The notes beneath the pieces are model-generated. The model worked only from the letters and a program-made list of their open reading frames with translations, was not told the origin of the DNA and searched no databases. Shown here in pieces: positions 27,579-35,840 of a stretch of DNA of 64,000 bases. Every line of letters begins with the position of its first letter. Within the stretch, counting starts at the first letter, position 1. The DNA is from an uncultured Aeriscardovia sp. (GTDB lineage Bacteria; Actinomycetota; Actinomycetes; Actinomycetales; Bifidobacteriaceae). The translations under genes were made by a program, and so were the position numbers. The stretch spans positions 124,001-188,000 of the forward strand of contig CAIFER010000001.1 in assembly GCA_903789525.1 (NCBI GenBank). Direction: 5' to 3'.

Positions 27579-28595
27579 GTGAGTGTACTTCTCGAAGGCA
27601 CGCCGAATAAGAACCTCGTTCTTGTCACAGGTCGCGCTTATCCAAAGCTAGCAGATGATGTTGCAAAGCAGTTGGGGATCGACGTCCTCAAAACAACGCA
27701 ATATGATTTTGCAAACGGCGAGATCTATTGCCGATATACGCATTCGGTTCGAGGAGCAGACTGCTTTGTAATGCAGTGCCACACTCAGCCGATTAACAAG
27801 AACATCATGGAACAGCTCATTATGATTGATGCGCTCAAGAGAGCGTCAGCTGGCTCCATTACTGCGGTTGTTCCGTATCTCGGTTATTCCCGTCAGGATA
27901 AGAAGCATTTGGGCCGTGAACCAATTTCCTCACGTCTCATCTTTGATTTGTTCACAGCTGCCGGCGCGGATCGCATTATGGCAGTTGATTTGCACGCTGC
28001 ACAGTCGCAGGGCTTCTTCAACGGCCCGGTTGACCACCTCATGGCAATGCCGCTTCTCGTCAGTTACGTCAAGTCCATCATGGATACGTCTAACGTCGCT
28101 GTTGTTTCACCAGATGCAGGTCGTATTCGCGTGGCTGAACAATGGGCTGCACAGTTGGATGGCGGTCCGCTTGCCTTCATTCACAAGACGCGTGATATTC
28201 GTCATCCTAATCATGCTGTCTCTCATCGCGTTGTCGGCGATGTCAAGGGCAAGGATTGCATTCTCGTGGACGATATGATCGATACCGGCGGCACGATTTA
28301 CGGTGCTGCTCGCTGCTTGCACGAGGCGGGAGCCAAGTCCATCACGATCGTGGCCACGCATGGTATTCTTTCTGGTCCAGCAGTTCAGCGTCTCAAGGAT
28401 TGCGATGCAAAGCGCATTATTCTGACAGATACTCTCCCAATTCCACAAGAGAAGCGTCTGCCGAATATGACGGTGCTGTCTATCGCTCCGCTACTCGCTG
28501 CTGCCATGAAGGAGATTTTCACCGACGGCTCTGTCGCACACCTCTTCAAGGTGTATCCGAAGGAGCAGATCGGCAAGGACTTCCTTTACGCGTAA
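27579..28595 (+). CDS. prs: Ribose-phosphate pyrophosphokinase
   Basis: Makes PRPP from ribose 5-phosphate and ATP for nucleotide, His, Trp and NAD synthesis. The 338-residue protein shows the ATP-site YLGYSRQDKK, the flexible-loop region following it, and the PRPP-binding loop CILVDDMIDTGGT near 230-242. I use GTG at 27579 as the start (SVLLEGTPNKN); TTGGGAGAG lies seven bases before it, and an upstream TTG is part of that site. Convergence with nadD function fits cofactor metabolism. Confidence 0.94.
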   Translation: MSVLLEGTPNKNLVLVTGRAYPKLADDVAKQLGIDVLKTTQYDFANGEIYCRYTHSVRGADCFVMQCHTQPINKNIMEQLIMIDALKRASAGSITAVVPYLGYSRQDKKHLGREPISSRLIFDLFTAAGADRIMAVDLHAAQSQGFFNGPVDHLMAMPLLVSYVKSIMDTSNVAVVSPDAGRIRVAEQWAAQLDGGPLAFIHKTRDIRHPNHAVSHRVVGDVKGKDCILVDDMIDTGGTIYGAARCLHEAGAKSITIVATHGILSGPAVQRLKDCDAKRIILTDTLPIPQEKRLPNMTVLSIAPLLAAAMKEIFTDGSVAHLFKVYPKEQIGKDFLYA

Positions 28596-28634
28596 GGCGG
28601 CATGTCGCGATCATCAATAGTCGTATCAGACGAG

Positions 28635-28674
28635 CACGGTATCGCAACACTTTCGTTTGGGGTACCGTGTTTGT
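28635..28674 (+). terminator. Probable terminator after prs
   Basis: CACGGTA (28635-28641) and TACCGTG (28663-28669) can form a stem, followed by TTTGTT. The loop is long (21 bases), so the call is tentative. A TATGAT box at 28675-28680, about 37 bases before the tRNA, overlaps the end and probably serves the tRNA promoter. Confidence 0.5.
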
Positions 28675-28716
28675 TATGATAAAGATGTTCTGAGTCGCAC
28701 AAGCGGCACAGGATAT

Positions 28717-28787
28717 TCCCCCATGGTGTAATGGCAGCACACGGGTCTTTGGAACCCTTAGTTTTGGTTCGAATCCAGATGGGGGAA
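28717..28787 (+). tRNA. tRNA-Gln (anticodon TTG)
   Basis: A complete 71-base cloverleaf: acceptor TCCCCCA with TGGGGGA, D arm with GGTGTAATGGCAGC, anticodon arm GGGTC-TTTGGA-ACCC carrying TTG, and T arm with GGTTCGAATCC. CCA is not encoded. Confidence 0.95.
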
Positions 28788-28795
28788 CGAAGTGA

Positions 28796-28829
28796 GGGTC
28801 GGTCCATCGGGCCGGCCCTTTTGTTGTTT
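28796..28829 (+). terminator. Terminator after tRNA-Gln
   Basis: GGGTCGG and CCGGCCC pair around a short loop and are followed by TTTTGTTGTTT, a clear rho-independent terminator a few bases after the tRNA. Confidence 0.8.
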
Positions 28830-28923
28830 CGGGGAGCACTTAATTTTTCAGTTGGCGTTTTTAAGCTAGTGTGTGCTGGCGTGGATATGTGCGAAGATAG
28901 ATGAGCCAACGGAAAGGGACAAT

Positions 28924-30396
28924 ATGTCAGTAAGCGCAGCAATCATTCTGGCCGCAGGTGAAGGCGTTCGCATGCATTCGCGTACGCCAAAGGTTTTGCA
29001 CACTTTTGCAGGGAAAACATTTCTTTCCCGTATTTTGAGCGCTGTCCAGGGGCTGAAGCCGGGCAAGATCGTTGTCGTTGTGCGGCATTGTGGTCAGCAG
29101 GTTGCTGATGCAGCGCGCAAGCAAATCCCGGATGTGGACATCGTACAGCAGGACGAGATCCCAGGTACAGGTCGAGCTGTTCAGTGTGCTGTCACCGCAC
29201 TGGGCTCTGATTTTATTCGCTCAGCACAGGGGCCCATCGTGGTTACCGCGGCTGACATGCCGTTGCTTGACACGCAGACGCTGTCATCGCTCGTTTCTTC
29301 GCACGAGTCACAGCACAATACCGCAACTGTGCTGAGTATGTCGCTCGATCAGCCGTTCGGTTACGGTCGTATTGTCCGTGCCAACGACGGCAGCTTTGAG
29401 AAGATCGTTGAAGAGCGCGATGCAGACGATTCAGAAAAGAAGATCACTGAGGTCAATACGTCTGTATATGCGTTTGATCCGCATGTTCTCGCCGATTCGA
29501 TTGCGCATTTGAATGCCAATAACGATCAAAAAGAGTTTTATCTGACTGATGCGCTCGCCGCAGCACGCACGTCCGGGCATGTCGGGGTATGCAAGGCAGC
29601 CGACACGTTGACAGTCAGTGGCGTCAACGACCGAATTCAGCTCGCTCGGCTCGAGAAGGCGTATCACCTGCGAATTTGTGAGAAGTGGATGCGTGCAGGC
29701 GTTACGATCGATGATCCTGCGACCACGTGGATTGATGATGATGTTGTCATCGGTCAGGATGCTGAGATTCTGCCTGGATGCTTCTTGAAGGGGTCTACGA
29801 AGATCGGTGAGGGAGCCATCATTGGGCCATATTCGACCATTACAGACACGGTGATTGGCGAAGAGACGCGTGTGGATCGGGCTGTCATTGAGAGCAGTCA
29901 TATCGGTGCTCGCGTCGATATCGGTCCGTGGACGCACATGCGTTTTGCCAGTAATTTTGCGGACGATACGAAAGCTGGCGCATTCGTCGAAACAAAGAAT
30001 GCGACTGTCGATCACGGCACGAAAGTTCCACACCTCATTTACGTCGGCGATACGCATATTGGGCACGATTCCAATCTCGGCGGCGGCACGATTACCGCAA
30101 ATTGGGATGGCAAGAACAAGTTGCACACGGAGATCGGTTCCGGCGTCCACATTGGCGCAGGCAATATGATCGTGGCACCTGTGACGATTGGCGACAACGT
30201 GACGACCGGTGCTGGTGCGGTTGTTCGTCACGAGGTGCATGACCAGTCGCTCGTCTTCTCAGAGAACACTCAGCACGAGGTGCGAAACTGGATTCCGCGC
30301 TACGAGCGAACGAATGAAAACTGGGATTTTGACAAGAACATGCCACGCGCGGACGAAAAATCTGATCAATCATCTCAATCTCACAAGGGGGAGTAA
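28924..30396 (+). CDS. glmU: Bifunctional UDP-GlcNAc pyrophosphorylase / glucosamine-1-P acetyltransferase
   Basis: Performs the last two steps to UDP-GlcNAc for peptidoglycan. The 490-residue protein has the N-terminal uridylyltransferase domain with LAAGEGVRMHSRTPK (residues about 9-23) and the C-terminal left-handed beta-helix built of hexapeptide repeats (for example IGEGAIIGPYSTI, GAFVETKNATV, GDTHIGHDSNLGGG). The start ATG 28924 has AAAGGGA upstream; an upstream in-frame extension to 28873 has no ribosome site. A charged tail (RADEKSDQSSQSHKGE) is extra. rsfS follows within five bases. Confidence 0.95.
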   Translation: MSVSAAIILAAGEGVRMHSRTPKVLHTFAGKTFLSRILSAVQGLKPGKIVVVVRHCGQQVADAARKQIPDVDIVQQDEIPGTGRAVQCAVTALGSDFIRSAQGPIVVTAADMPLLDTQTLSSLVSSHESQHNTATVLSMSLDQPFGYGRIVRANDGSFEKIVEERDADDSEKKITEVNTSVYAFDPHVLADSIAHLNANNDQKEFYLTDALAAARTSGHVGVCKAADTLTVSGVNDRIQLARLEKAYHLRICEKWMRAGVTIDDPATTWIDDDVVIGQDAEILPGCFLKGSTKIGEGAIIGPYSTITDTVIGEETRVDRAVIESSHIGARVDIGPWTHMRFASNFADDTKAGAFVETKNATVDHGTKVPHLIYVGDTHIGHDSNLGGGTITANWDGKNKLHTEIGSGVHIGAGNMIVAPVTIGDNVTTGAGAVVRHEVHDQSLVFSENTQHEVRNWIPRYERTNENWDFDKNMPRADEKSDQSSQSHKGE

Positions 30397-30400
30397 GCCT

Positions 30401-30865
30401 GTGACTGCTCGAAAAGATACTCTTCGCCTCATTCACGAAGCTGCTGAAGCTGCGAACGATTCCCGAGCGGCAGATATCGTCGCACTTGACGTCTCGGATT
30501 CCACTTCAGTGACGGAAGCATTTCTCATTGCGACAGGTAGTTCTGCTCGCCAAGTGATCGCGATTGCGGAGAATATTGAAAAGCGCCTGTACAAGGTAAT
30601 GGGCACGCATCCGCTTGATCGTGAAGGCGTGGCAGAAGGTTTGTGGATCTTGCTTGATTACGGAGATTTTGTGATTCACGTTTTCGATGAGAAAGCGCGT
30701 GATTACTACGACCTAGAGAACTTGTGGGGCACGAGTCCGCGTATCGAGCTTCATCTGCAGCACACCCAGACGGTTCATTCGGGTGAGCAAGATGACAGCC
30801 AAGAAAACAGCGAAAATTACGACGAAGACAACGACGACTTCTCAGATCAAGAAGAAGAGAACTGA
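30401..30865 (+). CDS. rsfS: Ribosome silencing factor RsfS
   Basis: Binds ribosomal protein uL14 and blocks subunit joining when nutrients are short. The core (about residues 5-112) contains ADIVALDVSDSTSVTEAFLIATGSSARQ, DREGVAEGLWILLDYGDFVIHVF and the YYDLENLW motif. The C-terminus carries an unusual acidic tail of about 35 residues rich in Asp, Glu and Gln. GTG 30401 follows AAGGGGGAG; no ATG fits. The next ATG begins one base after its stop codon. Confidence 0.93.
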   Translation: MTARKDTLRLIHEAAEAANDSRAADIVALDVSDSTSVTEAFLIATGSSARQVIAIAENIEKRLYKVMGTHPLDREGVAEGLWILLDYGDFVIHVFDEKARDYYDLENLWGTSPRIELHLQHTQTVHSGEQDDSQENSENYDEDNDDFSDQEEEN

Positions 30866-30866
30866 T

Positions 30867-31820
30867 ATGAGCACAAACGAGGCAACAACTCGGCCTTCTG
30901 ACCCAGGTCGTCAATCGCTCGAAGGCTATCCGATGCAGCCGGGGCAGATGCAGCAGATTGACCAGTTGCGTCAGTGGGGCGACGATCGGCTAATGCAACC
31001 AGGGCACCACGTGCTCGACAAGCCAACGTGGAAAGGCTCGGGTCTCGAAGAAGTGCATGGGCACGCGGAGGACAACCTCAACATTCCGCTGCCGAACGGT
31101 CCTGAGCACCTCGTTCACCGCCTCATTTTGGTTCGCCATGGACGCACACATTACAATTTCGTTCATCGCATCCAAGGCTGGGTCGATATCCCGCTTGATG
31201 ATCACGGTCTGTGGCAGGTCACGTCGTCGGGTTATGCGTTGCGCAAGCTTTACGTCGACTCACAGGAAGCGCACGAGCAAAAGCTTCGTCAAGTTGTCAT
31301 TTCCTCGGATCTCGTCCGTGCAGAGCAAACGGCACGTGCGTTCGCTGATCCGGCAGGGATTCCTGTGCATGAAGATATCCGTCTGCGCGAACGTTTCTTT
31401 GGCGATTGGGAAGCGCACACGCAAACTGAACTGCAAAAAACAGATCCAGAGGGATTTGCTGGCTGGATGCGTGGAGAGGGGACCGAGCTTCAGCATCACG
31501 CGGAATCTCGCATCCATACGGGCGCTCGTGGGGCCGCTGCTATCAACGACTGGGCAACCCGTCTCGATCCATCCACAGATCTTTTCTACTTCTCCCACGG
31601 CTCGAACATCGCAATGACAGTCCAGTACCTCCTCGGCCTGCACGAAGAGGATCATTTTGACGTGATCAATGGCATGCGCAACGCGTTCTGGGCTGTCATG
31701 TATCCGGCAATTCGCTCAAATGGAACGTTCCGCTGGCGTCTAGATTCGTACAATTGCGGTCCAACGGTCGCTCAGTCATTTGATTGGGACGGCTCGATGA
31801 CACGGTCGAAGCTCAGCTAA
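30867..31820 (+). CDS. Histidine phosphatase (phosphoglycerate-mutase-like)
   Basis: The 317-residue protein belongs to the histidine phosphatase superfamily. The catalytic LVRHGRTHYN carries the phospho-accepting His at residue 91, and a second conserved His follows in YFSHGSNIAM. A proline/glutamine-containing N-terminal extension of about 80 residues precedes the domain. Members of this clade in actinobacteria are annotated as phosphoglycerate mutases, but the true substrate is unclear. ATG 30867 follows the rsfS stop by one base and has an AGAAGAAGAGAA purine tract upstream. Confidence 0.85.
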   Translation: MSTNEATTRPSDPGRQSLEGYPMQPGQMQQIDQLRQWGDDRLMQPGHHVLDKPTWKGSGLEEVHGHAEDNLNIPLPNGPEHLVHRLILVRHGRTHYNFVHRIQGWVDIPLDDHGLWQVTSSGYALRKLYVDSQEAHEQKLRQVVISSDLVRAEQTARAFADPAGIPVHEDIRLRERFFGDWEAHTQTELQKTDPEGFAGWMRGEGTELQHHAESRIHTGARGAAAINDWATRLDPSTDLFYFSHGSNIAMTVQYLLGLHEEDHFDVINGMRNAFWAVMYPAIRSNGTFRWRLDSYNCGPTVAQSFDWDGSMTRSKLS

Positions 31821-31876
31821 ATGAGGACGAGCTCAGTAAAACGATCAGCATGATGAAGTGATGAAAGGAGAAGGAT

Positions 31877-33232
31877 ATGGAGATGAATCATCAGCCACAT
31901 AGTGTACCGCCTCTGCCGCGTACTCCTGTGTCATCGCGTACTCCTTCATCCTCATCATCTTCGCCTTATTTCTCGTCTTCTTCATCACCACTGACTCATC
32001 ACGATGGTGTACGTCAGCACAAGTCGACAGATAACAAATCGACGAATGATCATAAAGATCATAAAACTGATGCACCTGAAAGCGATGTGAAGAAAACCGG
32101 TCTGGCGAAATTCTTCTCAGGCATTTCATGGGTTCAGATTCTCTCCGGTGGTCTGGCAGCAGTTATCGTTTTTCTCCTGTCGATGCGACTCGGCTTTGCA
32201 GGGACGATTGTTGGCGCGGCGCTCGCGTCAATGATTTCGACGTTCAGTTCTCAGCTGTTCCAGAACATTTTGCAGGAATCCGAGAAGAAAATTAAGAAGG
32301 TCGCACAGAAAGAGGTTCCTGCAGCTCTCCCTTCAGTCCTCGGGGGATCCTCAAGCGGGCAGAATGACGGACACGAATCACCGTCGTCGAATCGAACTCC
32401 TCGGATTACTTCGAATATGAACGTTGTGGACGCACAAGCTGAGCAGACGTCAACTCTGAGAATGGGTTCTGAGCCACCGCTTCCTTCTGCCCAATCGCAC
32501 GATGGTGATACGTCTGTTTTGCCGCCAACATCGTTGACTCCACCGCTTCCGGGTGCGCAGTCAGGGGTGCAAACGCAGTCGCAAGCACATGTACAAACAC
32601 AACGGTCTCAGCAACGAACGGCGAAGTCCTCTGCTCTTTCACGGTCTGCCTCAGCGATGCGGCACCGTAGGATGGTCATTTTGTCGCTCGTGACCACACT
32701 TCTTTCCGTTGCCCTCGTTGCTGGTGGGATTCTCCTCCTGACGCACGGGAAGGGGACAGGTCCGGTTGTTCCGAGCACGCGTGTGGAGCAGAATGACGAT
32801 TCAAAGCGAACTGAGCAGCGCACTCAACCGACGCCGAAACCTTCACAAAACTCTGGCTCGACCAACACTGATAACTCGCAGAACGAGGGGACGACGAACG
32901 GATCGGGATCGCAGCCGTCACAATCTCAAAGCGAATCGCAACAGAATCAGAATTCTGGATCGACATCGCAGAACAATACGAATTCGCCGTCCTCTGGATC
33001 AAATTCTTCCACCGACTCCAACAAGACGGATAACGGCTCAAACTCCTCGAATTCCACCACGTCGAACGACAATAATTCTTCATCCGATTCAACCGGCTCG
33101 TCGGATTCCGATCAAAAGGATCGGGACAAGGACAAGAACGGCAACGACTCCTCGAATTCGTCGTCTGATAAGTCTTCGAATCAATCTGATACATCGTCAA
33201 ATCAGGCTTCAGGTCAGTCAGTATCGAAGTAG
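31877..33232 (+). CDS. Membrane protein with long Ser/Asn/Gln-rich tail
   Basis: A 451-residue protein of unknown function. An N-terminal Pro/Ser-rich region (residues 1-75) precedes one or two hydrophobic segments (about 86-130: WVQILSGGLAAVIVFLLSMRLGF). A linker of about 130 residues follows, then a second membrane segment (about 265-288: MVILSLVTTLLSVALVAGGILLL), and finally a 150-residue tail almost wholly Ser, Asn, Asp, Thr, Gln and Lys. The tail probably extends through the cell wall. ATG 31877 has AAGGAGAAGG upstream. Confidence 0.75.
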   Translation: MEMNHQPHSVPPLPRTPVSSRTPSSSSSSPYFSSSSSPLTHHDGVRQHKSTDNKSTNDHKDHKTDAPESDVKKTGLAKFFSGISWVQILSGGLAAVIVFLLSMRLGFAGTIVGAALASMISTFSSQLFQNILQESEKKIKKVAQKEVPAALPSVLGGSSSGQNDGHESPSSNRTPRITSNMNVVDAQAEQTSTLRMGSEPPLPSAQSHDGDTSVLPPTSLTPPLPGAQSGVQTQSQAHVQTQRSQQRTAKSSALSRSASAMRHRRMVILSLVTTLLSVALVAGGILLLTHGKGTGPVVPSTRVEQNDDSKRTEQRTQPTPKPSQNSGSTNTDNSQNEGTTNGSGSQPSQSQSESQQNQNSGSTSQNNTNSPSSGSNSSTDSNKTDNGSNSSNSTTSNDNNSSSDSTGSSDSDQKDRDKDKNGNDSSNSSSDKSSNQSDTSSNQASGQSVSK

Positions 33233-33274
33233 ATGTGAGACTTCCGCGGATACATTGAGATCTATGCGAATACG

Positions 33275-33314
33275 CTCAAATTGACACGCATAAGCTCAGA
33301 TTGACACGATGAAG
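33275..33314. repeat. Two tandem 20-bp repeats upstream of tRNA-Ala
   Basis: CTCAAATTGACACGCATAAG is followed directly by CTCAGATTGACACGATGAAG (17 of 20 positions appear matched or shifted by one). Each copy contains TTGACA, a perfect -35 hexamer. Confidence 0.5.
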
Positions 33315-33341
33315 ATTGTAGGAGGACTTTCTCGGTTACAT

Positions 33342-33386
33342 ATTTTTGTAGTTGAGATTTTTGTAGTTGGGATTTTTATAGTTGCG
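33342..33386. repeat. Three tandem 15-bp repeats upstream of tRNA-Ala
   Basis: ATTTTTGTAGTTGAG, ATTTTTGTAGTTGGG and ATTTTTATAGTTGCG follow each other without gaps. The block is A+T rich and ends where the tRNA promoter begins; an UP-element-like role is possible but unproven. Confidence 0.6.
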
Positions 33387-33412
33387 TATTTTGAAAAAGT
33401 CATATACAATTC
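33383..33412 (+). promoter_or_regulatory. Probable promoter of tRNA-Ala
   Basis: TTGCGT and TACAAT are separated by 17 bases and lie about 20 bases ahead of the tRNA, a normal spacing for a stable-RNA promoter. The A+T-rich repeat block directly upstream would act as an UP element. Confidence 0.55.
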
Positions 33413-33428
33413 AACTTGTTCACCTTTT

Positions 33429-33501
33429 GGGGCTATGGCGCAGCTGGTAGCGCATCTCCATGGCATGGAGGGGGTCGAGGGTTCAAATCCCTCTAGCTCC
33501 A
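33429..33501 (+). tRNA. tRNA-Ala (anticodon GGC)
   Basis: A complete 73-base cloverleaf: acceptor GGGGCTA with TAGCTCC, D arm GCGC-AGCTGGTA-GCGC, anticodon arm with loop ATGGCAT carrying GGC, and T arm GAGGG-TTCAAAT-CCCTC. CCA is not encoded. Confidence 0.95.
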
Positions 33502-33510
33502 CTAGCAAGG

Positions 33511-33540
33511 GTTCCGGGTATTAGCTCGGAACCCTTTTTT
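33511..33540 (+). terminator. Terminator after tRNA-Ala
   Basis: GGGTTCC and GGAACCC pair around GGGTATTAGCTC-like loop sequence and are followed by six T, ending transcription of the tRNA. Confidence 0.85.
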
Positions 33541-33992
33541 CATGCCGAAAACGGCGTTATTTCAAGAGAAAACCCCATTTTTCAACGATCTTTTGATACG
33601 CGAGAATATAATGAAATATTCCATAAAATGATGGTTTTAGGTACCGCATCAGGTATCAGCCGGTATCACGGTTTCGATGATGATAGTGAAGGGTCGCCGG
33701 CATGAGTGTTTCAGCGACGGTGAAAACAATTCGCAGAAAAGATAGTCGCGGCAGAAATACACCGTGTCGGCTACGAGGTCATCATCCCGAACATCACCGA
33801 CTTTGACCGGCAGAGAAAGTCATACGGTAAATGATTCCACGCCGCCGAGAAGAGCCTCGCTGAAAGCTACAGAAAGCAAGAGTGGAAGGAAATGCTCAGA
33901 TGCTGTGAGAAGCATGAAAGGTATCTGCCAAAAGACGAGCGCAACAAACGTAACAAATTAGAAGGAATCTCATTCGCTCAGTTCGCTCAACA
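33541..33992 (+). pseudogene. Decayed gene remnant with in-frame stop
   Basis: In one frame from 33724 the translation reads KQFAEKIVAAEIHRVGYEVIIPN, continues to SYGK, meets a TGA at 33832, and then resumes in the same frame with FHAAEKSLAESYRKQEW and onward to about 34020. The continuity of plausible protein on both sides of the stop suggests a nonsense-mutated and 5'-incomplete gene. I do not recognise its family. The stretch 33541-33723 holds no supportable gene. Position directly behind a tRNA and before other truncated genes fits a decayed mobile-element insertion. Confidence 0.5.
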
Positions 33993-34412
33993 GTGGATAG
34001 ATGGCTACCGCAACTCGTACACTGGTCAGCCGCTACGGGTGTGCTCCGCACGCGAGCAAATATTGTGGTCCGGTTGGAGGATGGAAGCTTGTACACGCCA
34101 CCTGTGCCAGATGGGCGCCGTTTGGATGCAATGGTGCGCAGGGCCGGCGAATCGGCTGGAACGATTCGTGATGCGGCTCGTCTGTTCGCAGTTCTGGCAA
34201 AAGCACAGCCGTTTGGGGATGGGAATAAGCGTACTGCACTGTTAGCAGCAAACGGGCTACTCGTGGAGGCGAGACGTGCACAGCCGATTACCGTACCCAC
34301 CGATCCGGGGGACGTGCGAACGTTCAACCGACTTTTGAGCCATTGGTATCGGTCGGATGATGAGAGTGTGGTCGGCTGGCTTGCCGACTGGAATATTCGG
34401 CACATGAAGTGA
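33993..34412 (+). pseudogene. 5'-truncated Fic/Doc-domain protein
   Basis: A 139-residue frame whose C-terminal two thirds is a Fic/Doc-like core. The motif reads QPFGDGNKRTAL (near residues 91-102), matching HPFxDGNKR except that the catalytic His is Gln. The upstream part (ANIVVRLEDGSLYTPPVPDGRR) also looks Fic-like, but the normal N-terminal helices are missing and the sequence runs into the preceding remnant near 34000. If intact, such proteins transfer AMP or phosphate to protein targets. As it stands, it is probably inactive. Some natural Fic relatives also carry QPF, so the Gln may be ancestral rather than a decay mutation. Confidence 0.65.
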
Positions 34413-35601
34413 GTCGGATCCGTTGTTGTGACGTGAACACAGTGGGGCTGTCTGTGCCTTGGCCGGTGCCGGTGGTGATGCGCGTGTGGTCGATCATGTT
34501 GCTGACCACGTGCGACTGTTCGATGACCTTCTTCGGCTTGTTTGGTGGGGTTTCTTTCAGCCCATAGGATTCCGCGCCTTGTCGGTCTGGCGTGTCAACA
34601 GGGCTGTCCATTTGGCCTTGCTTGCCGACGCGCACGTCGAACCAGTAGTTGCCGGCCTGCCAGCCGTGGCGGTTTGGCTCATTCCAGCCGAAATCGTGTG
34701 GCGTGAAGTTTGGGGATGTGATGTCTCCTGTGCCATGGATGGTGATTGTCTTTGACACTTGTGCAGGTGATACGTAATCTTTCCCATCGAAATGGAGGAT
34801 CACACTTGCCTTCTGCGATCCTTGGTAAGAGCCACCGGATGCGGTCACGTGCAACTTATCGTGTACTGCTGTCGTGTCACCAATACGTAGACCGCGCGGC
34901 GATTGCTGGTTGGTAGTCACGTTCATCTTGAAGCCGGTTGGTGGCTCATACTGGTCGAGCACAATAACAATAATCGTGCGCTTCGCAGCATTCGCCTCAC
35001 GGGCAACAAGTGTGTTAATGGATGTATGGTGATCTTCAAAATTACTGGTTGTGCGATACGTTCCACCGCCATGACGGAAAACGCGCCCATGTCCAGCTAT
35101 ATTTTGGAAACTATCGGACCATTGTTGTGGGCTGAACGGTTGAGCATCATCACCCGTGAAGAATTTCGCACCATGCGGATGCCGAGCAGTGGCGTGTGAT
35201 GACATGTAGTCGATGCCAACCGCAAACACACGACAATGTGCAGAACCTGAATGTCCTGCCGCATGGAAGCGTGAATTGCACTCGTTAACCGCCTGCGTGA
35301 CAGCTTGCCGTATCGCCCGGTGAGCGTCAGCATCGTATGGGCCTACCGACGCAATATCAACGCCCATACTATTAATAACATGCTGGACTGTTCCCTCATT
35401 TGGCACGCCAAGATTATCGTCGGCACGCCAAGCAAGAGTCGGGTGACCGTTACAACCATGGTAATCGTCTGAGCCGCCGTGGCCGCCACCACCCTCGCCG
35501 GCCATGGCGACAGCTGGTGCTGCTAAGGTCGCCAGCGCAGCAACCACAGCCGCAGCCTTCCGGATGGTAGGGAAGCTCTTAAATCGCGCGAAAAGACCCA
35601 T
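34324..35601 (-). pseudogene. Secreted adhesin-like protein, 3'-truncated
   Basis: The 425-residue frame starts MGLFARFKSF with AAGGAACC upstream. A signal peptide (about residues 5-34, hydrophobic AAAVVAALATLAAPAVA, cleavage after AMA) is followed by a Gly/His-rich stretch and a compact domain with several Cys and His. After about residue 225 come beta-rich repeats (KLHVTASGGSYQGSQKASVIL, GYGLKETPPNKPKKVI-like) typical of large bifidobacterial surface proteins. Plausible sequence ends near 34440 (TGTGQGTDSPTVF); what follows overlaps the Fic fragment on the other strand and looks random. No sorting signal remains. The product might still be secreted, but the gene has lost its 3' part. Confidence 0.6.
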
Positions 35602-35679
35602 AATATGGGTTCCTTCCCTCTCACCAGACCCTCCACTCAACCCCCTCGAGAGGGAAGAGACGGCGGGCAGGTCTGGAAC

Positions 35680-35727
35680 ATGGATCCCACCGTCCATGAA
35701 CCGACTATGCACGCAAACAAAAGAACC
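35680..35727. repeat. Copy 1 of a duplicated upstream segment
   Basis: About 48 bases around GATCCCACC...CGACTATGCACGCAAAC, located 80-130 bases before the adhesin-like start, resemble 37062-37111 in the same orientation at roughly three quarters identity by eye. The shared segment implies a past duplication or recombination between these genes. Confidence 0.45.
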
Positions 35728-35782
35728 TCGTGTGGAAAACAGCAGCATTGAAAAAATAAGATAACTGGAAGGTTAAAACATG

Positions 35783-35818
35783 AAAAAGCCCCACCCGACA
35801 CGAGATCGGGCAGGGCAT
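35783..35818 (-). terminator. Terminator downstream of the Tyr/Arg-rich protein gene
   Basis: On the minus strand GCCCTGCCCGAT and TCGGGTGGGGC pair with a short loop and are followed by TTTTT. It reads in the direction of the upstream gene at 35841-36788 and separates it from the adhesin-like gene. Confidence 0.8.
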
Positions 35819-35840
35819 TAAAAACTTAGATGATCAGATA

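Noticed and set aside
29431-30240. A 269-residue minus-strand frame
   Set aside because: Antisense to the glmU beta-helix; repeats of the hexapeptides keep the frame open.
33429-33540. tRNA-Ala as an active attachment site
   Set aside because: No second copy of the tRNA 3' end and no integrase were found up to 38.5 kb, so only decay of an older insertion can be suggested.
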